DNA of 12,766 nucleotides from a bacterium (Candidatus Gribaldobacteria) CG10_big_fil_rev_8_21_14_0_10_37_21 (lineage in GTDB: Bacteria; Patescibacteriota; Minisyncoccia; Minisyncoccales; CG1-02-41-26): positions 1 through 12,766 of the forward strand of contig PFAX01000023.1 in assembly GCA_002773495.1 (NCBI GenBank). The letters run 5' to 3'. The notes under the pieces were generated by a model. That model was not told the DNA's origin, did no database searches, and was given only the letters and a program-made list of their open reading frames with translations. The translations under genes were made by a program, and so were the position numbers. Position 1 is the first letter of the stretch; every line of letters starts with the position of its first letter. Positions 9,301-12,766 of this stretch are shown in pieces.

Positions 9301-9692
9301 ACGAAAGCCCGCTGGCCAACTTAAAGGTGGGGGAAGTAATTAGGGAACATTTGCAAATTATTGTGCCCCAAGAAAGTTCCTTTGTTTTTATTGAGGACTA
9401 TATCCCAGCTGGGGTTGAGATAGTTGACCTAAGCTTAAGTACCGAATCAAAGCAATTAAATTTTACTGACAGAGAAGTAAAGTATTTTGAAATTCAGCCC
9501 GACTTTAAAGAAATCCGCAACGACAAGGCCTTTATTTCAGCAGGCACGCTGCAAAAAGGTGTTTACGAGTTTGATTATTTTGTCAGGCCATTAATCAAAG
9601 GGACATTTTTGAGATTGCCAGCGGTGGTGGCTGAAATGTACCGGCCAGAAAATTTTGGCAGAACTTCAAGCGAACATATTACAATAGAATAA
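3312..9692 (+). CDS. Bacterial alpha-2-macroglobulin, thioester type
   Basis: This 2126-residue protein is a membrane-tethered protease trap related to E. coli YfhM. Residues 21-42 form one anchor helix; the rest would be outside. Ig-like segments follow (about 150-400), then an MG2 domain starting near YSDKPLYQPSQTV (857 on). A glycine-rich bait-like loop (KGGGGS, 1405-1410) precedes the A2M domain (FKETAFWQGDI from 1421). The thioester motif is CSEQ at 1639-1642, so the reactive Cys-Gln pair is present. The helical thioester domain shows DGGFSFW and DGSFGSTQ (1880 on), and the C-terminus ends with the family's MYRPENFGRT. The ectodomain has many cysteines in close pairs, as expected for disulfides outside the cell. 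Proteolysis of the bait should expose the thioester and capture the protease. Confidence 0.95.
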   Translation: MLNQNELAPQFYVKESKRGMILKALLALVLLIVAGGAVFFILQNKENVSVVEKYDEPWRLVPEKVSRSGYLKINLPQGVGASKEAISFEPKIEGSWQNRGISLVPQAKAADNFLFFKPDSPLELNRHYSVILALDEKTELKADFLSVEDPKISNIFPLENSEAPEESKITITFNRPMVPLTTLSQVEQRDIPVEITPQTAGKFRWLSTNVLQFEPKERLLRSWDYTVKVKAGFASEDGLKIEAKTISFQTRKLRYNLEESFSSGGSLVYSQPLIISFNQPVNLEKTKSKISLFDKTKNQKKDFILKYTQREVLEDSSQIKSGDSFSFLPNFLQAFIGIGENKMVEDKTSLAVYLTQDQFKRKEIWDTEIKYELNITGAFPEEGNINLSEQKKISFSTSGLIKDWQSKSQRTNYTGIDLFDPQGEIQVSFFEEIDLGKSSFKIPSTGKATYAKKCAGGYFSTNCPKEDDKTILIFKFDQAEFQVGETFKIIFEKIVNQDGLQINPNQIVKEIKVYQAPKIYSAFLKDLTSMEVCSNNPLFGFEKAELKEKIICNLDCELFSMETSQETSQKIKERLSNCSIGQFSTIIKAGFMPEKNYQIELKLKDSFNQDVSFSLKALSGEMEAENVSIFSLQETYNLTTPDKTKLSFAVRNINYVNVSVCKVSALSLYESYFNNEQGLACLETKNFKLDLSDRYWINNYFQIDLKDYFSQALGNYVLTLSHPAYLNWDKSLAILKTYVSVTNLAIAEKRINLYSGLARPDYQKLTTSQVSDLSNLYWVTDIKTQEPIKGAFVDLYANGIFKERAITNESGIAFSSPQAGLDAVVVNFGEESTPIFGWRNQLNYSSQANNVSKFYLYSDKPLYQPSQTVNLKGIVRVGYDGNYQIFDKEYLLEVFSPKNEVILSKQVSLNALGTFNEEFKIPTQAPLGAWRACLAGSYSCYYFYLQEYVPAAFEVKATSQKEEYISKEDVNIAVLGNYYFGVPVEQGKMEYTLSAQNYYFDKYQGEYYSFGCFSDDYYDYRRYYYGDKFLSRGNGFLNQDGIGEINFNSDLKVLLNQEDCFTSKIIKSDITVKNDQGRSVSAQNSVIVHAGEFYLGVKTTPWGQEKGKPLTVKVKAVDTAGKEKQVKGGEVEIYKVSWDCSKRQEGGSNYSYSCEKNRIESKKFNFSTNAEGDYQNEIALSEAGHYEIDASAKDSKGNLVKSRTSFYIFGQGQVSILPTTDTTLNLRVQKTALSPNEEGNLVIESPFEKAKALITIERGEVSKYQIVEIRGNLYNYTFEAKEEYAPNFFVSVLLQSPEGEVKFGQTEFTVNSEAKKISVDIGANKKYYSPGEDITLEILAKDNLGNPVQGEFSLAVVDLSVLALKGNPKKDPFVFFYDGFPLTVRTYSNLKAVLEQLDIAESPTKGGGGSLDKDGKARGEFKETAFWQGDIKTDTTGKAVISFKLPDNLTTWQAEALGITSDTKVGVAYTQFKTQKDLMITPLKPRFILPGDFFEIGAQVFNQSAKSQKIKVKLEVKGLELVNQSREQTISLDTGKNKTVFFKVKLPVDFQGNWAEFLISAQGAGIEDIVLGAIEVKPNLTYETTALSSYTTAENIFETIYLPQNISQEKGEIEVGVSATLAVFMTNALNDLLGFPYGCSEQISSKLKSIAVIKLGLKVPNLADKFNLKPIIYNNQEYTLDEVIKIGLSEVYNLQNFDGGFSFWPGGQSNISATLAVLDMFNALKKIGQPLNQNSFNQAVSYLLQELNKNLSSEQIISYSLVLLEAAPEKSADLVQKLNQIIANQSILNDKLSSKALAQLGVIVNSYSGLNIISVNNLLDNRINIDSRGAFLEKNKNQGFFYENTVSNTALYLRALALSKRDNSLLDRTVRWLFASRQKDGSFGSTQNNLEVIQAFVEFLKWKKETEAEFEVKVKLNEKEILSYGFNQETILDQVRKVIPIQELKPAAYNYLEFSKANQSGLYYDIAFKYYLSGRVAPRDEGFTIERNFFALSDKKNESPLANLKVGEVIREHLQIIVPQESSFVFIEDYIPAGVEIVDLSLSTESKQLNFTDREVKYFEIQPDFKEIRNDKAFISAGTLQKGVYEFDYFVRPLIKGTFLRLPAVVAEMYRPENFGRTSSEHITIE

Positions 9693-9693
9693 A

Positions 9694-11547
9694 TTATTTT
9701 ATAAAAAGGTTTTTTAATTTTTCAAAATTATCGTTTTCTAAGCCAAATTCAATTGAATTGTTATCTTGAAATTCCTTGATTAAAGAAAAATCAAACTCTC
9801 TTTTTTGGTTATATTTTGAAGTAAACATTAATTCCATAATTTCACTCCAGATAAGGCCGGCCCCTTCTTGCCCTGAAAGCCCTTCTGTTTTTGTGTTATT
9901 GGCGTTACCCACCCAAACAGCAACTAAAAAATCAGATGTGTAGCCCACAACCCAGCTGTCTTTATAGTTTTGAGAAGTGCCGGTTTTTAAACCGTAATTT
10001 GAGAAAGGTAAGTTAAGCGGGCTTTGGTAAGAAAATTGGTCTTGGCTGGTTTTGCGATCGCTTAAAATTTTGTTTACTAAAGCAATAAATTCTTTATTGG
10101 CAACTTTTTGTTCGGTATTTTTTTCGTTTTGGGCAATTTTTAAATTCTTTAAAACACCTTCATTAGGGAAGATAGAAAAAATTCTTGATAGTTCAAGTAA
10201 GCTGGTCTCTAATGACCCCAAAGCGATGCCTAATTGGTAACTTTCAATCTTTTGAGTTGTTTGAAGTTTAAGGGTTTTGGTTAAAAAATCAGAAAATTCT
10301 TTAACCCCAACAAACTCTAAGGCCTTTAAGGCAACAACATTAATGCTATTACTTAAAGCATAATGAGCTGAAACAAGGCCCCGATATTTGTTGTCATAGT
10401 TTTTGGGGTAAAAAGGAAAACCAAACTCTGTGTAATATTTATATTCTTTATCATCAATTAAGGTATAGGGGCGCAGACCTTTTTCAAAGGCCTTTAAATA
10501 AATAAAAGGTTTAATCGTCGAGCCAGCCGCTCTTTTGACAGGGGCCATATTAATTTGCATACCTTCTTCAAAAGAAAACGGCTGGGGCGAGCCGATTAAG
10601 GCCAGTATCTCGTTTTCAGGCAGTAAAAGAACTACGGCGGCTCCGTTCTTAGCTTTTTTTAAGCTTAAATTCTCAAGATTTCTGTAAATAATTTCTCTTA
10701 TTTTTTCATTTAAAACCTTATCTAAGGTAAAGCTTGTTACTTCAGGAAATTCATTTAATTCTAAGGTTTCTGGTTTTTGAGAAGTATACTCAAGAAAGTT
10801 TTGATAAATTTCTTTTTGGCTTGGCGTATTTTCAGTATTTTTTAGAGTTAAAGGGTTTTGCGAGCTAGGCGAACTTAAAGAGGCCAAAAGAAGCGAGGTT
10901 TCTTCTTTAGTTAAAAGGCCAGCTGTTTTTTTAAAATAGGCCTGGCTGGCCGTTTCAAACCCCTGAAGGTTATTGCCCAAGTAAGCCGAGTTAAGATACA
11001 TTAAAAGAATTTCTTCTTTGCTAAATCTAATTTCTAAAGCTAAAACATAAAAGATTTCTTTGATTTTGTTTTTAAAAGTTCTTTGATTTTCATTTTTTAA
11101 AAGGATTTTAGCTGTTTGCTGGGTTAAGGTGCTGGAGCTTGACCTCTTTGAAAGGCCAATGTTTGAAATTAAGTTTTTAAGCATGCTAACAGGATTTAGG
11201 CCAAAATGCCAAAAAAACCAGTGATCTTCTTGTTCTAAAACGAGCCCCTTTAACTCTTGAGGTGTTTCAGTTAAATATTGGGAAAAATAACCCTCGCTAT
11301 TTCTTTTTAAAAAAAAGAGGTCTCCGTTTCTGTCTAATATTTTAGCCGACTCTCTTTTTTGATATTCTACATTAAGTTCTTTGGCCTTAAGGTCTAAAAA
11401 TCCTAAACAAATAAAAAGGCCTAAAGCTAAAATAAAAATGAGTTGCTTGGTTTTCTTTTGCATTTCCTTATTTTCGCAGTAAAGCTTAACTTTTGCAAGC
11501 ACGCTTCTTGCTTTTAATTTCCAAAAATATACTTGCTCACTACTCAA
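9694..11547 (-). CDS. pbpC: Class A penicillin-binding protein, PBP1C type
   Basis: This is a bifunctional peptidoglycan synthase. A transmembrane helix lies at about 34-52. The glycosyltransferase domain has EDHWFFWHFG (catalytic Glu107), SSTLTQQTAK (138-147), KIKEIFYVLALE and KEEILLMYLNSAYLG. The transpeptidase domain has GSTIKP (nucleophile Ser343, Lys346), SIN (401-403) and KTGTS (521-525). All motifs are intact. It stops soon after the transpeptidase domain and lacks the C-terminal domain of E. coli PBP1C. The open frame starts at TTG 11547, inside the IS66 remnant; its first residues SSEQVYF are remnant-encoded. ATG at 11463 (MQKKTKQ) directly precedes the anchor and is the more likely native start. 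The stop is one base from that of the convergent A2M gene. Confidence 0.94.
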   Translation of the reverse strand: MSSEQVYFWKLKARSVLAKVKLYCENKEMQKKTKQLIFILALGLFICLGFLDLKAKELNVEYQKRESAKILDRNGDLFFLKRNSEGYFSQYLTETPQELKGLVLEQEDHWFFWHFGLNPVSMLKNLISNIGLSKRSSSSTLTQQTAKILLKNENQRTFKNKIKEIFYVLALEIRFSKEEILLMYLNSAYLGNNLQGFETASQAYFKKTAGLLTKEETSLLLASLSSPSSQNPLTLKNTENTPSQKEIYQNFLEYTSQKPETLELNEFPEVTSFTLDKVLNEKIREIIYRNLENLSLKKAKNGAAVVLLLPENEILALIGSPQPFSFEEGMQINMAPVKRAAGSTIKPFIYLKAFEKGLRPYTLIDDKEYKYYTEFGFPFYPKNYDNKYRGLVSAHYALSNSINVVALKALEFVGVKEFSDFLTKTLKLQTTQKIESYQLGIALGSLETSLLELSRIFSIFPNEGVLKNLKIAQNEKNTEQKVANKEFIALVNKILSDRKTSQDQFSYQSPLNLPFSNYGLKTGTSQNYKDSWVVGYTSDFLVAVWVGNANNTKTEGLSGQEGAGLIWSEIMELMFTSKYNQKREFDFSLIKEFQDNNSIEFGLENDNFEKLKNLFIK

Positions 11548-11806
11548 AACACTTAAAGCGAACGCGCCTTTGTCTGTTTTGCAACCATCTCTTTAATCCT
11601 TTTTAACTTCTCGGGGTCTGCTTGGTTAACTTGGGCAATATGTTCAAGCTTATTCAAAAACAAGGATTTTGTTTTCTGTCTTTGAGGTAAATCAAAGGAC
11701 TGAGCAATTGATATTTTAAGCTCGTCGTGTAATGTTCGAAGGTCTTGGTATATCTTTAAACACAACCCCCTTTTCTTGTCTGTTAAGGCCTCTGATAAAG
11801 CGAGGT
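11530..11806 (-). mobile_element. IS66 transposase fragment, internally deleted (copy 2)
   Basis: This is a second, shorter copy of the element at 323-799 in the same orientation. The outer tip TACTTGCTCACT (11530-11541) equals 323-334. Then 82 bases are missing, 11542-11586 matches 417-461 with two differences, a further stretch is missing, and 11592-11806 matches 585-799 with one difference (606/11613) in 215 bases. The second gap involves TTTAA present at both 478-482 and 585-589, which suggests deletion at short homology. The deletions put the protein out of frame and remove the AERALR block, so no transposase can be made. It occupies the divergent space between the PBP and membrane-fusion genes and probably supplies, or has destroyed, their promoters. 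Confidence 0.88.
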
Positions 11807-12766
11807 AATTTGGTTGTTTCTTTATCGGCCTCTGGGCAAGTGGCAGCCCAAAACCAAGTTGAGATAAAGGCCAAAGAGCCAGGCGAGGTAACCTTTGTTG
11901 CGGTAAAAGCGAACCAAGGAGTTAAAAAAGGCGCTTTACTTTTCCAAATTGATCCAACTGTTACTCAAAAAAATCTGCAAAGCGCTCAAATAGGCCTAGA
12001 AACAACTCAATTAGAATTAGTTGATTTACTGGCTGGACCCGACGAGCTGGATGTGTTAAAGGCCCAAAATAGCTTAACCCAACAAGAACAAAACATTCAG
12101 AAAACAAAGGATAGTATTGAAAAATCGTATGAGGATATTTTCAATGAAGTTTCTGATGTTTTTTTGAATTTGCCTTCAGTGATGACTGACTTTAGAGATA
12201 CGCTTTATAGCGAGGAGATTGCTAAAAAAGAAAAACTAACTACTTCAGAAAATATTACTACTTTGTATAACAGCTTGCTTTATAGCGACTATGTAAGCAA
12301 AGACCACTTAGAGGCGTTCTCTTTAAAAACAGAAAGCTCTTATGCTTTGTCTAAAGCAAAGTATGATTTAGCTTTTGCTAATTATAAAAGTATGAGCCGA
12401 GCTTCTTCAAAGCAAGAAAAAGAAGATCTTTTGGCTTTGAATATTGGGGCCGTTCGTTTAATTTCTGATGGCTTAAAAGACACAGCTAACTTATTTGATT
12501 ACTGGGTTGACCAAAGAACAGCTAAAGGGCTAAGTGTTTTTTCAACGGTAAGTACTTACCAAGACAGCTTGAAGGCAGACATTTCCCAAGTTAATAGCTT
12601 TTTAAGTTCTCTTTTATCAGCTCAAAATTCATTGCAAAGCAATAAAGACCAACTTATTAATCAAGAAAGCTCTTTAGAAGAGGCCCAAATTTCTTTTGAA
12701 CGTTTGAAAGAAGGCGCAACTGACCTTGAAATAAGAACTAAAAAATTGGCCTTAACTCAAAAGCAA
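11732..12766 (+). CDS. Membrane-fusion protein (HlyD/RND adaptor type), N-terminus replaced, runs off the edge
   Basis: From about 11798 the frame reads KRGNLVVSLSASGQVAAQN, VEIKAKEPGEVTFVAVKANQGVKKGALLFQID, the lipoyl-like half domain of periplasmic adaptors of ABC or RND exporters, and then a long glutamine- and serine-rich coiled-coil hairpin broken by an insert (SYEDIFNEVSDVFLNLPSVMTDFRDTLYS). The frame is open to the last base, so the second lipoyl half and beta-barrel lie outside. The native anchor helix, which should precede KRGNL, is missing. The only in-frame ATG (11732-11734) lies in the IS66 remnant and would add about 23 residues read antisense to the transposase, with no clear membrane helix. 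Either it is a pseudogene or it makes an unanchored chimera. An exporter ATPase/permease gene would be expected next. Confidence 0.78.
   Translation, partial: MFEGLGISLNTTPFSCLLRPLIKRGNLVVSLSASGQVAAQNQVEIKAKEPGEVTFVAVKANQGVKKGALLFQIDPTVTQKNLQSAQIGLETTQLELVDLLAGPDELDVLKAQNSLTQQEQNIQKTKDSIEKSYEDIFNEVSDVFLNLPSVMTDFRDTLYSEEIAKKEKLTTSENITTLYNSLLYSDYVSKDHLEAFSLKTESSYALSKAKYDLAFANYKSMSRASSKQEKEDLLALNIGAVRLISDGLKDTANLFDYWVDQRTAKGLSVFSTVSTYQDSLKADISQVNSFLSSLLSAQNSLQSNKDQLINQESSLEEAQISFERLKEGATDLEIRTKKLALTQKQ

Noticed and set aside
11495..11515. GCAAG/CTTGC hairpin followed by TTTT on the plus strand
   Set aside because: The stem has only five pairs, the T-run is short, and no plus-strand gene ends there. 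It lies in the uncertain N-terminal part of the PBP frame.
1..12766. CRISPR array or toxin-antitoxin pair
   Set aside because: I see no regularly spaced repeats and no gene pair of toxin-antitoxin size or motif.

Overview
The window looks like part of an AT-rich bacterial genome of the candidate-phyla (Patescibacteria/CPR, Parcubacteria-like) type. This is an inference. It rests on low GC, the absence of Shine-Dalgarno motifs before most genes, TAA as the stop of every intact gene, and a membrane-fusion protein carrying an insert of the kind I associate with CPR HlyD-like proteins. No marker gene fixes the taxonomy.

Layout. Positions 1-322 hold a tRNA-Gln(UUG) inside a hairpin-rich stretch with higher GC than the neighbouring genes, closed by a terminator-like hairpin at 327-360. 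Positions 323-1074 are wreckage on the minus strand: the C-terminal part of an IS66-type transposase joined to a doubly truncated lexA remnant. A promoter-like sequence at 1168-1196, overlapped by an inverted repeat, starts a plus-strand gene row from 1226 to 9692: a GIY-YIG nuclease-fold protein, a two-helix membrane peptide, a membrane-anchored bacterial PH-domain protein, the endolytic transglycosylase MltG, and a 2126-residue alpha-2-macroglobulin (A2M) with an intact CxEQ thioester motif. A class A penicillin-binding protein of the PBP1C type converges on the A2M gene, with one base between the two stop codons. A second, internally deleted copy of the IS66 fragment (11530-11806) lies in the divergent gap between the PBP gene and a membrane-fusion protein gene that runs off the right edge.

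How the genes fit together. MltG cuts growing glycan strands, PBP1C polymerises and cross-links peptidoglycan, and A2M is a surface-anchored protease trap. In proteobacteria A2M (yfhM) and pbpC are neighbours and are thought to work as an envelope defence and repair pair. Here the pair is kept but inverted relative to one another, and mltG lies directly upstream of A2M. The IS66 remnants have remade both genes at the right end: the PBP reading frame opens inside the remnant, and the membrane-fusion protein has lost its N-terminal anchor, replaced by codons read from the antisense strand of the transposase fragment.
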